A DNA stretch of 39,611 nucleotides from Methylococcaceae bacterium (GTDB lineage: Bacteria; Pseudomonadota; Gammaproteobacteria; Methylococcales; Methylomonadaceae), in assembly GCA_947506155.1 (NCBI GenBank), contig CANNNV010000007.1, forward strand, positions 1-39,611, written 5' to 3'. Under the pieces are notes generated by a model. That model was not told the DNA's origin. It saw only the letters and a program-made list of their open reading frames with translations, and searched no databases. The position numbers and the translations under genes are program-made. Of the stretch, positions 25,800 through 33,942 are shown piece after piece (the first letter of the stretch is position 1; each line of letters opens with the position of its first letter).

Positions 25800-25889
25800 T
25801 GGCGGAGAAGCAGGGATTCGAACCCTGGGAGGGTATCACCCCTCAACGGTTTTCAAGACCGCCGCTTTCGGCCGCTCAGCCACCTCTCC
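25800..25889 (-). tRNA. tRNA-Ser (anticodon UGA)
   Basis: A 90-base tRNA with a 7-bp acceptor stem GGAGAGG/CTTCTCC (one G-U), the D-arm TGGCTGAGCGGCCGAAAGC, anticodon loop CTTGAAA giving UGA, a long class II variable arm around GAGGGGTGATACCCCTC, and a T-arm with GGTTCGAATCC. The G discriminator and CCA are encoded. The long variable arm and discriminator G fit serine. A promoter lies about 12-39 bases upstream. Confidence 0.98.
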
Positions 25890-25900
25890 ATACCCGGCGT

Positions 25901-25928
25901 ATTATATAGAATCTGATATTTATTGCAA
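25901..25928 (-). promoter_or_regulatory. Promoter of tRNA-Ser
   Basis: On the minus strand TTGCAA (25923-25928), a 16-base spacer and a perfect TATAAT (25901-25906) stand about 12 bases before the tRNA 5' end. A GC-rich stretch CGCCGGG follows the -10, as is common in stringently controlled stable RNA promoters. Confidence 0.65.
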
Positions 25929-26211
25929 CAGTAATTTTTTGTTTAAAGCCGATAGCCGTTTTCTGGATTAATTACAGCGCCAATAAGTGCCTAAAACCTA
26001 ACACTTATGCGAAATCTAAGCTGATGTTAAATTAGTGACGAAAATAATAAGAAAATGGTAATAACCCTAAAAGTTGGAAAATCATGTCGGGTCGAGTAAC
26101 ATAGCAACTTTTAGTGCTTTTCTGTTTTAAGATTATGGTTACGATAACAGAAAATACATTTAGCAGTTTAAGCAATATGCTTGAAAAAACGGCTTACACA
26201 CTCGATAATTT
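25929..26211. other. Intergenic region upstream of the orphan membrane protein
   Basis: About 280 A/T-rich bases. It holds no RNA gene or hairpin that I can support; the promoter of the membrane-protein gene should be here but none stands out. Confidence 0.4.
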
Positions 26212-26724
26212 ATGAAATTATTAGCTCAATACTTGTTGCTTTGTTGGTTTAAAAATAATCCTATTAATTTAATTCCTTCCAGATCATTTATGTGGAAGAC
26301 GGTAGTTTTTTATCTTATCTCAGGAATTATTGTTGAAGGTCTAATCGCAGATCCTGCCGATGGTACGCTCGAAGTATCGTTACGGACAATCATGGCCTTT
26401 ACGTCCATCGCTGTTTTTTTACTGATCAACAAAAAAATTCAGGCTTTTAATCAATTATTTACGGCTATTTTTGTTTGTGAAAATTTTATTATGACACTAG
26501 CGATTGCCGCCGAAGCACTGGATTTTTGGATGGTGATGAACAAAGAAATATACCGTGAAGAAATATCAATTGGTTTGGCTGTATTCTTGGTTGGCTGGTA
26601 TTTAGCAATAGTGAGTTACATTTTCCGCCAATTTTTTTCCTATAAAATGAGCATTAGTGTTATTTTTGCGTTTAGCTATTTTGTTTTAACCTACGGCATC
26701 CCAATGTTAGTTATGGACATTTAA
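26212..26724 (+). CDS. Membrane protein of unknown function, four predicted helices
   Basis: 170 residues. After a polar start with WFKNNPINLIPSR come hydrophobic segments near residues 30-46, 60-78, 82-102, 118-138 and 146-166, so four or five transmembrane helices. The overall layout resembles Yip1-type integral membrane proteins, but I see no diagnostic motif. It stands alone between tRNA-Ser and queC, converging with queC after 46 bases. Codon pattern and long open frame support a true gene; no strong ribosome site precedes the ATG. Function unknown. Confidence 0.65.
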   Translation: MKLLAQYLLLCWFKNNPINLIPSRSFMWKTVVFYLISGIIVEGLIADPADGTLEVSLRTIMAFTSIAVFLLINKKIQAFNQLFTAIFVCENFIMTLAIAAEALDFWMVMNKEIYREEISIGLAVFLVGWYLAIVSYIFRQFFSYKMSISVIFAFSYFVLTYGIPMLVMDI

Positions 26725-26770
26725 TCCAAAATAAATTGTCGGTTATTTCTGTAATTTTAAAACCATATTG

Positions 26771-27436
26771 TTAATGCTGTTCGTAAGCTAAGGGGTCAAT
26801 GACGCTATTTTTGGCAAAGGCTTCGAGACGCTCAATGCATGAACCGCATTTACCGCAAGATTTCTCACGACCATTGTAACAAGTCCACGATTGGCTATAA
26901 TCCAGCCCCATTTTCAAGCCATCTGCTAAAATTTGGCTCTTATCCTGATTTAAATAAGGAGTGGTAATTTTTACCGCTTGATAATTGGCGATCTTTGCGA
27001 CTTCATTCATTTTTTCTACAAATTCGGGGCGACAATCAGGATATATGGCATGGTCACCTGCGTGGGCGCCAAAGTAGACCGTATCAGCACCCTTCGACAC
27101 AGCATAAGCAATCGCCAGCGACAACATAATCATATTACGATTAGGTACCACAGTTGCCTGCATGCTTTGCTCAGCGTAATGACCTTCCGGCACATCGATG
27201 TCAGAGGTTAGTGATGAGCCTTGTAGTAAAGGGATAATCGTCGAAATATCGACTAATTGATGATCTAGCTTTAATGTTTCACAAACTGCCCGAGCCGATT
27301 CAATTTCTTTGACATGGCGCTGGCCGTAATTAAAGGTCAACGGAAATACCTCCAGACCTTCTTGCAAAGCTTTGTGCAGTACGGTGAATGAATCCATGCC
27401 GCCCGAATAGATGACAATAACTTTATTTTTTTTCAT
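26771..27436 (-). CDS. queC: 7-cyano-7-deazaguanine synthase
   Basis: 221 residues with the chosen start. It makes preQ0 from carboxydeazaguanine and ammonia using ATP, in queuosine biosynthesis. The PP-loop SGGMDS (11-16), LTFNYGQRH and VPNRN are visible, and the zinc site [15 protein letters not shown] is at the C-terminus. The open frame reaches back to 27505, but the ATG at 27436 puts the PP-loop at the family's usual position; the longer form would add 23 atypical residues. The start overlaps the end of the upstream PQ-loop gene by 14 bases, suggesting coupling. Confidence 0.95.
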   Translation of the reverse strand: MKKNKVIVIYSGGMDSFTVLHKALQEGLEVFPLTFNYGQRHVKEIESARAVCETLKLDHQLVDISTIIPLLQGSSLTSDIDVPEGHYAEQSMQATVVPNRNMIMLSLAIAYAVSKGADTVYFGAHAGDHAIYPDCRPEFVEKMNEVAKIANYQAVKITTPYLNQDKSQILADGLKMGLDYSQSWTCYNGREKSCGKCGSCIERLEAFAKNSVIDPLAYEQH

Positions 27437-27725
27437 ACGAGTTTTTTTCTTTAAGCCAAGACTTTTTGCTGTAGTAAACGGCAAGAAAAGCAATGGTGAA
27501 ATCAATTATTGCCTGACCCAACATGCCGATGATGGTTTGTAGGGACGAGTATTTTTCCATATAAATATACAGACTGATATTGGCAAAACCAAAAGCAATC
27601 CATGCTATCGCACTGATGCCGTCAGCTGATTGCTCGCGTAATATTTTTATTAACTGTAGCAAGCCGGCCAAGGGAAAGATGACGGCAGGAATCCAGCCCG
27701 ATATTTGCAGCAATGAAAAGCTCAT
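27423..27725 (-). CDS. SemiSWEET/PQ-loop-like small membrane protein
   Basis: 100 residues with three hydrophobic helices ([58 protein letters not shown]), the size and layout of a single MtN3/PQ-loop unit. SemiSWEETs form dimers that carry sugars; related PQ-loop proteins have other roles. The exact PQ pair is not kept, so substrate is unknown. Its 3' end overlaps queC by 14 bases. A link to queuosine precursor uptake is tempting from context but is only inference. Confidence 0.7.
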   Translation of the reverse strand: MSFSLLQISGWIPAVIFPLAGLLQLIKILREQSADGISAIAWIAFGFANISLYIYMEKYSSLQTIIGMLGQAIIDFTIAFLAVYYSKKSWLKEKNSYEKK

Positions 27726-27904
27726 ACTTATCTATGTTTGACTATTTAAAATGGGCATTCTACATAGCTTCGCAGATTTATTGTGATTATTTTTTGTTAA
27801 CTGGCTGCAAAATTATTGAATGTAACAATTTTGGCGCGCGTTGAAAAATGATCTTGGTTTTGAGCCTTATGCCAATAGCTGTTGGGTTTTATTTTTAAAC
27901 ATCG

Positions 27905-28135
27905 CTATTTCTTTTTAAAATAAAAGATCTGTTTATGGGATTCTTTTATCAATTGAATGATCTGATGCCCGGTCTGATTAGAATAAACGCCAAAATCCAG
28001 ATGCGCGGCAGGATCGGTTGCAATTACTTTAACGATATCGCCGCTGGCTATGGCCATCATGGCTTTTTTCAGGCGCAACAAGGGTAATGGGCAATTCAAG
28101 CCGCTGGCATCTACTTCGAGATTAAATTCGATCAT
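27905..28135 (-). CDS. TusA-family sulfur carrier protein
   Basis: 76 residues, the usual size. DASGLNCPLPLLRLKKAM holds the family CPxP motif with the sulfur-carrying Cys (about 15), and VKVIATDPAA is the second conserved strand. The C-terminal FYFKKK end is family-like. TusA passes sulfur in tRNA thiolation and other routes; in sulfur-oxidising bacteria relatives serve other pathways. It is divergent from cysG with only a 24-78 base gap, so the promoters overlap. I cannot decide between TusA proper and a paralogue, so no symbol is given. Confidence 0.88.
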   Translation of the reverse strand: MIEFNLEVDASGLNCPLPLLRLKKAMMAIASGDIVKVIATDPAAHLDFGVYSNQTGHQIIQLIKESHKQIFYFKKK

Positions 28136-28170
28136 GGTTTATAAACTTTCTCAACTCGGTTGGGGGCGCT

Positions 28171-28176
28171 TATAAT
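28171..28176 (+). promoter_or_regulatory. Candidate -10 box for cysG
   Basis: TATAAT, 38 bases before the cysG ATG. A TTG at 28160, which would give a longer protein, lies upstream of this box and so would not be in the transcript. The -35 is weak. Confidence 0.4.
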
Positions 28177-28213
28177 ACCACCCTCTTTTAAATCCAAGCA
28201 TCATCGAAACTCA

Positions 28214-29605
28214 ATGGATTATTTTCCTGTATTTTTAAAGCTCAAAGACCAGGCTTGTTTGGTTGTCGGTGCCGGTGAAATCGCCGCACGAAAAATTGAA
28301 TTATTGGCACGAGCCGGCGCCAGCATTACGGTGATCGCTAGAACCATAAGCCCGATCGTATTGAACCTACAAACAACACATCAATTGACGCTGCTGCAAA
28401 AATCTTTTTGCGCGGAAGATCTGACCGAATTTAGGCTAGTGGTCTCGGCAACCGATAATACCGAAACCAATCGCCTGGTTGCCAAAACCGCAGAACAGAA
28501 AAATATTCCGGTCAATGTGGTTGATAACCCGGAACTTTGCAGCTTCATTTTTCCGGCTATTATCGACCGTTCGCCGATTATTGCGGCCGTATCCTCCGGA
28601 GGTTCTGCACCGGTGCTGGCGCGATTGCTCAGAGCTAAAATAGAAACCGTGATTCCTCCAGCTTACGGTCAACTGGCCAGTCTGGCTGATTCGTTCAGGG
28701 ATAAGGTCAAACAACATATTAAAAAACCTGCTCAACGCAGGATTTTTTGGGAAAGCATTTTACAAGGCTCGGTTGCTGAACTGGTATTTTCGGGCAAGAT
28801 GCAGCAAGCCAAACAGCAATTAGAACAAACCTTGTTGGAGCAAAAACCGGATGCCAATCTTGGCGAAGTCTATCTGATTGGCGCAGGCCCAGGCGCACCT
28901 GATCTGTTAACGTTTCGCGCACTGCGCTTGATGCAACAGGCCGACGTGATTGTTTATGACCGCCTGGTCTCGCCGGAAATTCTCGATTTGGCGCGACGGG
29001 ATGCGGAAAAAATATATGTCGGCAAACAACGCCAGGATCATGCTTTGCCGCAGGAGTCGATCAATATCCTGCTCGCTGACTTGGCTAAAGCAGGAAAGCG
29101 GGTGGTGCGCCTGAAAGGCGGCGATCCTTTCATCTTTGGTCGCGGCGGCGAAGAAATTGAAACCCTGATGCAGCAAGGCATTAATTTTCAAGTTGTTCCC
29201 GGTATTACCGCCGCTTCCGGCTGCGCAACCTATGCAGGCATTCCGCTAACTCATCGCGATCATGCGCAGTCCTGCACCTTTGTGACCGGCCACCTGAAAG
29301 ATAATTCCATCAATTTAAACTGGAAGCAACTTGCCGCGCCCAATCAAACCATCGTGATTTATATGGGACTGGTTGGTCTGAAAAAAATCTGCCAGTCTCT
29401 GATTGAACACGGCAGTCCCAAAGACTTGCCTATTGCTCTGATACAACAAGGCACTACAATCAATCAACGCGTACTTACCGGCACACTAGCGACCTTGCCA
29501 GATCAGGTTGCCAGCCAGGACATCAAGCCGCCCACGCTGATTATTATCGGCACGGTAGTAACGCTGCATGACAAATTGAGCTGGTTTAAAAGTCGCCAAG
29601 CTTAG
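28214..29605 (+). CDS. cysG: Siroheme synthase, trifunctional
   Basis: 463 residues (E. coli 457). The N-terminal half is the precorrin-2 dehydrogenase/ferrochelatase with the NAD-binding LVVGAGEIAARK near residue 15. The C-terminal half is the uroporphyrinogen III C-methyltransferase, with GAGPGAPDLLT (about 223), VVRLKGGDPFIFGRGGEE and GITAASGCATYAGIPLTHR. It makes siroheme for sulfite and nitrite reductases. The ATG at 28214 starts MDYFPVFLKL, as in homologues; the extra upstream codons do not fit. It appears monocistronic. Confidence 0.96.
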   Translation: MDYFPVFLKLKDQACLVVGAGEIAARKIELLARAGASITVIARTISPIVLNLQTTHQLTLLQKSFCAEDLTEFRLVVSATDNTETNRLVAKTAEQKNIPVNVVDNPELCSFIFPAIIDRSPIIAAVSSGGSAPVLARLLRAKIETVIPPAYGQLASLADSFRDKVKQHIKKPAQRRIFWESILQGSVAELVFSGKMQQAKQQLEQTLLEQKPDANLGEVYLIGAGPGAPDLLTFRALRLMQQADVIVYDRLVSPEILDLARRDAEKIYVGKQRQDHALPQESINILLADLAKAGKRVVRLKGGDPFIFGRGGEEIETLMQQGINFQVVPGITAASGCATYAGIPLTHRDHAQSCTFVTGHLKDNSINLNWKQLAAPNQTIVIYMGLVGLKKICQSLIEHGSPKDLPIALIQQGTTINQRVLTGTLATLPDQVASQDIKPPTLIIIGTVVTLHDKLSWFKSRQA

Positions 29606-29652
29606 ATCAAGGCCTGTGTATTGCTGATTACGGTGAAAAATAAATAAAATAA

Positions 29653-29681
29653 TTGAATTTTGCCGTCAAATTCCCTATGCT
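29653..29681 (+). promoter_or_regulatory. Candidate sigma-70 promoter for the cytochrome gene
   Basis: TTGAAT (29653-29658), exactly 17 bases, then TATGCT (29676-29681). It predicts a leader of about 70 bases. Confidence 0.5.
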
Positions 29682-29758
29682 CTCACGGCTTAGCTTTTAA
29701 CCGAACTGTTTTGTGTTTAAATGAAACAGTTTTTTACCACCACGAGGAGAAGTCAACA

Positions 29759-30097
29759 ATGAAAAAAACATTAGCTACATTAGCAGGTATTGCTTTAATT
29801 ACTTTAAGCGGCTCAGTATTTGCCGACGAAGCCAGTGATGTCGGTAAGAAAATTTACGAACGCGCTTTTGGTCGCGGTTGCGGAACTTGCCATGACATCG
29901 CGTCAAATCCACAATTAACGGCTTTAATCAAAGCCGGCTCACTGGACAGAGCAAAATTTGAAAATGTTCTTAAAGAAGGCAAAGGCGGCATGCCGAAAGC
30001 CATCGCTGAAATCATGAAAAACCCAGCGGTTGTAAAAGCTGGATACGGCGAAGATCAAGCAGTTGATGCGTTGTATAAATTTCTGGGCGGCAACTAA
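29759..30097 (+). CDS. Exported monohaem class I cytochrome c
   Basis: A 112-residue precursor. Signal peptide 1-22 (cleavage after FA). The mature 90-residue protein has one haem site CGTCH (41-45) and a Met in GKGGMPKA that is the likely sixth ligand. It belongs to the small c5/c551-like electron carriers of the periplasm. GAGGAG eight bases before the ATG decides this start; the open frame could begin 33 codons upstream but lacks a signal there. A perfect terminator follows directly. Partner oxidase or dehydrogenase is not in the window. Confidence 0.92.
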   Translation: MKKTLATLAGIALITLSGSVFADEASDVGKKIYERAFGRGCGTCHDIASNPQLTALIKAGSLDRAKFENVLKEGKGGMPKAIAEIMKNPAVVKAGYGEDQAVDALYKFLGGN

Positions 30098-30114
30098 AGC
30101 CGGATAAGGCAACA

Positions 30115-30154
30115 CAAAAAAGCCGCCCCAATCATAGACTGGGGCGGCTTTTTT
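30115..30154. terminator. Rho-independent, bidirectional terminator
   Basis: AGCCGCCCCA (30121-30130) pairs with TGGGGCGGCT (30140-30149), loop of nine bases, followed by a T-run to 30154. A-run before the stem gives a U-tract on the other strand too, so it serves both the cytochrome gene and the facing minus-strand gene at 30166. Confidence 0.95.
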
Positions 30155-30165
30155 GCATCTAAAAA

Positions 30166-30753
30166 CTAATCCTTACCCAAATAAGTTTTTTTGCTTTCTG
30201 TGTAAGGCAAGCGGTTACGATTTTTAATCCAGATGCCGGCAACGGCGGCCAGCATCAAGCCGCAAGAGGCTAAACTCATATAAATTAAACCTTTTAAATG
30301 AGACATTTCTTGCATTAATTGCTCATTGGAAATAACTGGCTTGTCTTTGCTAGGCTCTGAATAGGAGCGAAGAACCTTAAGATCGGTTTTTAATTCTTCT
30401 ATCATGCCTATAGAACTGGAAACAGAACCGACTCTAATACCTTCTTCCAGCGCGTTTAATTTACTTTCAATGGAACCACTGACTAGGCCGACTAACTGCC
30501 CTTTCAGTGCATTAACTTCTGCCGATAGCACAGGATTTTTCTCAGCGGCATAGGTTGCGGTCTGATAACGATTGATAAAGCTGTCTGTCGGAATTAATAA
30601 AAAGCCCGCTATGACAACGACAACCATCAGAGAACAAACGACAATCAGTAGCCATCGGTTAACTTTCATTAAGCTCTGGTGTGTGGGCGCACTTTGCAAA
30701 AGCTTGCCCGGAAATATTTCCACCACTGAAGATGCCTTGTCTCTATCGCTCAT
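30166..30753 (-). CDS. Two-helix membrane protein of unknown function
   Basis: 195 residues. N-terminal cytoplasmic stretch, transmembrane helix at about 33-54 (LLIVVCSLMVVVVIAGFLL), then a long polar, probably coiled-coil segment (SAEVNALKGQLVGLVSGSIESKL near 78-125), and a second helix at about 156-176 (YMSLASCGLMLAAVAGIWI) before a basic tail. This puts about 100 residues in the periplasm. I do not recognise the family. It is monocistronic and ends at a shared terminator. Confidence 0.75.
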   Translation of the reverse strand: MSDRDKASSVVEIFPGKLLQSAPTHQSLMKVNRWLLIVVCSLMVVVVIAGFLLIPTDSFINRYQTATYAAEKNPVLSAEVNALKGQLVGLVSGSIESKLNALEEGIRVGSVSSSIGMIEELKTDLKVLRSYSEPSKDKPVISNEQLMQEMSHLKGLIYMSLASCGLMLAAVAGIWIKNRNRLPYTESKKTYLGKD

Positions 30754-30830
30754 GTGTACGTCTCCTCAAACCAGGCGCCCATTAAAACCGCCCTACTGCC
30801 ATGTTATTATTTTTATATCGCTGTAGGAGC

Positions 30831-30848
30831 AAATTTATGGCCCTACAG
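30831..30848. repeat. Palindrome CTGTAGG/CCTACAG
   Basis: CTGTAGG (30831-30837) and CCTACAG (30842-30848) belong to a GTAGG...CCTAC short palindrome type seen at other intergenic sites in the window. No T-run follows. Confidence 0.5.
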
Positions 30849-30927
30849 GCCTCTTATGTACGTTACAAGTAATGCCACGTAGTCTTCAATTATACAAGTT
30901 TAATGCGGAAAATCTTGTAGTTTATTG

Positions 30928-31028
30928 AGGGCGACCTTATCAAGGCGACCCAGCGGATCGCCCCACAAAGTCGAAGGCGCTGTGGCCGGTTGCGTTGAAA
31001 CCGGTTGAACTGAAATCGCGTCGCCCTA
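30928..31028. repeat. Imperfect inverted repeat bordering argG
   Basis: AGGGCGAC near 30928 and GTCGCCCT at 31020-31027 bound a 100-base segment with several further GGCGA/TCGCC blocks. The right arm ends in CCCTACA, and the argG stop codon (CTA on the plus strand, TAG on the minus) lies within it. It resembles the other GTAGGGCGA-type palindromes here. Confidence 0.55.
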
Positions 31029-32240
31029 CATAACGCGCTTGGCAGCGGCTATCCGCATTCTTAACGCATTCAGTTTGATGAAGCCTTCGGCATCTTTTTG
31101 ATTGTAGGCGCCACCGTCTTCTTCAAAAGTCGCAATACTTTCATCGAACAAGCTGTCAGTTTTGGACGCCCGGCCTACGACTACGACATTGCCTTTGTAA
31201 AGTTTAAGTCTGACTTTGCCGTTAACATTGGCCTGAGAGGCATCGATCATGGTTTGCATCATGACTCGCTCAGGACTCCACCAGTAACCGTTATAAATCA
31301 AAGACGCATAACGCGGCATCAATTCATCTTTTAAATGCGCTACTTCTCGATCCAGGGTTAAGGATTCAATGGCCCTATGTCCTTTCAACATAACGGTACC
31401 GGCCGGGGTTTCATAACAGCCGCGTGATTTCATGCCGACATAGCGATTTTCGACGATGTCCAAACGGCCTATGCCGTTAGCGCCAGCAATTTTATTTAGC
31501 TGCTCCAGAACCGTCGCAGGCGAGCAAGCTACGTCATCAATCGCAACAATATCACCTTTAGCATAGGTCAGCTCCAGGTAAACCGGCTGATCGGGCGCAG
31601 CTTCGGGAGCAACCGTCCAGCGCCACATGTCTTCTTCAGGCTCGGCCCAGGGGTCTTCAAGTATCCTACCTTCATAAGAAATATGCAGCAAATTGGCATC
31701 CATCGAATAAGGCGAGGTTTTGCCTTTTTTCATTTCCACCGGAATATTGTGCTTTTCGGCATAATCTAGCAAAGTTTGCCGGGACGTTAAATCCCATTCT
31801 CGCCAAGGCGCAATAACATGAATATCCGGACGCAAGGCATAAGCGCCCAGTTCAAAGCGCACCTGGTCATTGCCTTTGCCGGTTGCGCCATGAGAAATCG
31901 CATTTGCGCCGGTTTCATTGGCAATTTCAATCAAGCGCTTGGCGATTAAAGGACGCGCTATCGAGGTGCCCAGCAAATATTCACCTTCATAAACGGTATT
32001 GGCGCGAAACATTGGAAACACGTAATCACGCGCAAACTCTTCCCGCAAATCTTCGATATAAATATCTTTAATGCCCATAGCCTGAGCTTTGGCGCGTGCC
32101 GGCTCGACTTCTTCGCCTTGTCCTAAATCAGCGGTAAAGGTAACGACTTCACAGTCATAAACATCCTGCAACCACTTGAGAATAACGGAAGTATCCAAAC
32201 CTCCAGAATACGCCAATACTACTTTATTAATTTCCGACAT
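31026..32240 (-). CDS. argG: Argininosuccinate synthase
   Basis: 404 residues, typical for the short bacterial type. It joins citrulline and aspartate using ATP in arginine biosynthesis. Visible motifs: [11 protein letters not shown] (ATP PP-loop, about 9), [23 protein letters not shown], and the C-terminal [18 protein letters not shown] region. The start has no in-frame competitor. A perfect -10 lies about 33 bases upstream. The gene appears to be monocistronic. Confidence 0.98.
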   Translation of the reverse strand: MSEINKVVLAYSGGLDTSVILKWLQDVYDCEVVTFTADLGQGEEVEPARAKAQAMGIKDIYIEDLREEFARDYVFPMFRANTVYEGEYLLGTSIARPLIAKRLIEIANETGANAISHGATGKGNDQVRFELGAYALRPDIHVIAPWREWDLTSRQTLLDYAEKHNIPVEMKKGKTSPYSMDANLLHISYEGRILEDPWAEPEEDMWRWTVAPEAAPDQPVYLELTYAKGDIVAIDDVACSPATVLEQLNKIAGANGIGRLDIVENRYVGMKSRGCYETPAGTVMLKGHRAIESLTLDREVAHLKDELMPRYASLIYNGYWWSPERVMMQTMIDASQANVNGKVRLKLYKGNVVVVGRASKTDSLFDESIATFEEDGGAYNQKDAEGFIKLNALRMRIAAAKRVM

Positions 32241-32272
32241 AACGCCTATACCCTGAGTTAAAAATGTTGCAA

Positions 32273-32278
32273 ATTATA
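32273..32278 (-). promoter_or_regulatory. Candidate -10 box for argG
   Basis: TATAAT on the minus strand, 33 bases before the argG ATG. A TTGAAA lies 14 bases further upstream, shorter than the ideal spacer. Confidence 0.4.
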
Positions 32279-32371
32279 CCGGAAAACAACTATTTCAACA
32301 GCAAAGCTATTTTTCAGTAATTCCGGGTAGGGTATAGCTAGGTAGCACGAAAATATTTTTATACTAAAGGC

Positions 32372-32399
32372 TAAAGTTTTTTACAATCTGCACCGTTAG
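32372..32399 (+). promoter_or_regulatory. Candidate sigma-28 (FliA) promoter for flagellin
   Basis: TAAAGTTT (32372-32379) matches the E. coli FliA -35 consensus exactly. After 12 bases, ACCGTTAG matches the -10 GCCGATAA at five of eight positions. Position, about 140 bases before the flagellin ATG, is appropriate. The spacer is one base longer than the consensus of 11. Confidence 0.45.
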
Positions 32400-32537
32400 G
32401 TGAATAGGAGCGAAAAATAATAAACTTCAAATTATATGAGTGATGTCGAACGTATTTTAAGTTACTGATCGAATTAGCTTTTAACAAACCGCCTTCGGGT
32501 AAAAACGTTATTTAATTTAATTAAAAGGAATACTACC

Positions 32538-33665
32538 ATGTCAGGCCTAACTTCATTGTCGTCTACATTAACCGGTGCAGTCAACGACACTCAATCAAAA
32601 ATCAATACTACCCAAACTCAGTTGGCAACCAATAAAAAAACATTGGATCCAGCTCAGCAAGGTGTAGTTACCCGGTTAACCGCTCAGGTATCTGGTTTTG
32701 CGGCGGCAAAGAGTAACATTACCCAAGCTCAAAGTGTTATTAACGTTGCGCAAACCGGATTAACGTCTATTTCTGAGATGCTAACCACCATGCAGACTAT
32801 GGCAACTAAAGCCAGTACTGCCGGGGTAACTGCGTCAGATGCGGCCAGTTATCAAGCTACTTTTTCCAGTCTGGCCTCGCAAATTCAGAGTATTGCCGCC
32901 AGCGCCTCGGTGAATGGCGCGAATTTGTTATCCGGTGCCACGCCTCTTTCTGTTCAAACCGGCTTAGATTCGGACCCAGCTTCTAAAACGACAGTAAATT
33001 CTTTGAATGTAAGTGCTTTATTAGTGACAAATACAGTGGGTACCATTGTGGGTGACTCTGCCGCTAATACTGCTCTTTCTGCTACGGCTGCTACCGATGC
33101 CACTGCGGCGGCGGCAGCTGTTACTGCGGGTGTCACAGATGGAGGTACAGCCCCCCAAGCAGCGTTAATTGCATCTACGGCAGTTGCTCTTGCTAGGGCC
33201 GATGCTATTAGTATTGCTGGTGGTGGTGTCGCACAAGCTGCTGGTGAAGCTGAGTTTGATGCAGCGGCTGCCGCTATCACGGCCTATTCTGGTGCAACAC
33301 CAGCGACTGCTGCCGCTATTGCATCTACTGCGGTTACTGCAGACCTTTCTGCTGCGGCAGCTCCTATTGACATAACCACTGCCGCCGGCGCCCAAAGAGC
33401 TTTGGATCAGTTAACCTCAGATCTTGCAACGGTGTCTGCAGGTCAATCAACGCTTTCTGCTAGTAACGTCGGTTTGACCTCTCAATCAGCAATGGCTGAC
33501 AATCTGGGGGTGAATTTACAAAACACTATAGATTCTATCCAAAAACCGGATCAGGCGGCTTTACAAATTCAGCTGACGCAATTGAATAATCAGGCAACCG
33601 TTGACTTTTATTTGATTAGCCAAATGAATACTGCTTCGCAAGCTGTGTTGTCACTGTTTAGATAA
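32538..33665 (+). CDS. Divergent flagellin
   Basis: 375 residues. The N-terminal 120 residues match the flagellin D0/D1 helices in pattern (VTRLTAQVSGFAAAKSNITQ, VINVAQTGLTSISEML), and the C-terminal helices (LDQLTSDLATVSAGQSTLSA, VDFYLISQMNTASQAVLSLFR) form the other half of the coiled core. The middle (about 175-285) is very rich in Ala, Thr and Gly and contains a duplicated segment with the shared core AxIASTAV. No signal peptide is present, as expected for the flagellar export route. AAGGA precedes the ATG. The N-terminus lacks several usual conserved residues, so an unusual filament variant or related capping or hook-filament protein is possible. Confidence 0.8.
   Translation: MSGLTSLSSTLTGAVNDTQSKINTTQTQLATNKKTLDPAQQGVVTRLTAQVSGFAAAKSNITQAQSVINVAQTGLTSISEMLTTMQTMATKASTAGVTASDAASYQATFSSLASQIQSIAASASVNGANLLSGATPLSVQTGLDSDPASKTTVNSLNVSALLVTNTVGTIVGDSAANTALSATAATDATAAAAAVTAGVTDGGTAPQAALIASTAVALARADAISIAGGGVAQAAGEAEFDAAAAAITAYSGATPATAAAIASTAVTADLSAAAAPIDITTAAGAQRALDQLTSDLATVSAGQSTLSASNVGLTSQSAMADNLGVNLQNTIDSIQKPDQAALQIQLTQLNNQATVDFYLISQMNTASQAVLSLFR
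33096..33354 (+). repeat. Duplicated Ala-rich segment inside the flagellin gene
   Basis: The segment starting at residue 187 (DATAAAAAVTAG...AALIASTAVA) and that starting at 241 (DAAAAAITAYSG...AAAIASTAVT) align along about 33 residues. At DNA level GCATCTACGGCAGTT and GCATCTACTGCGGTT are 150 bases apart. It looks like an in-frame duplication in the surface-exposed domain. Confidence 0.6.
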
Positions 33666-33942
33666 GCTATCACGTTTGGGCGACTTGAGGTTGTTGTATA
33701 GAGCGTAATTTACTAACATAAGCTACCTATTGTTGATAAAACTAAAGACTTACAAAGTGGTTTGACAAACAGAATATTTCACTTAAAATTGTAAACGCTT
33801 AACTACTTGTACCTTTTGGCGAGAACCAAGCCCTGGTAGTTAACAAAGCGGAACCTGTTTATTGCAGGTTCCCTTGGTAGATACACCCCACGTTTTTAAC
33901 GTGGCAGTTAACGAAAGTTAAGAAAAAAGTATCGGAGGTTTT
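33666..33942 (+). other. Leader region of the FliS-like gene with two hairpins
   Basis: 277 bases without a gene. Two stems are visible: GGAACCTG...CAGGTTCC near 33851-33873 and CCACGTT...AACGTGG near 33888-33904. Neither is followed by a T-run. GGAGG stands five bases before the ATG at 33943. Confidence 0.6.

Noticed and set aside
27437-27505. 23-residue N-terminal extension of queC
   Set aside because: It lies within the PQ-loop gene and moves the PP-loop away from its usual position near the N-terminus.
26725-27725. preQ1-type riboswitch controlling queC
   Set aside because: queC is read from inside the preceding gene, and no preQ1 aptamer-like hairpin and A-rich tail was recognised upstream of that gene.
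28160-28213. Upstream TTG start for cysG
   Set aside because: It lies before the candidate -10 box and adds residues that do not fit the family.
32954-33395. Antisense and alternative frames across the flagellin centre
   Set aside because: The Ala-rich GCx codon run keeps other frames open; composition is abnormal and no ribosome sites exist.
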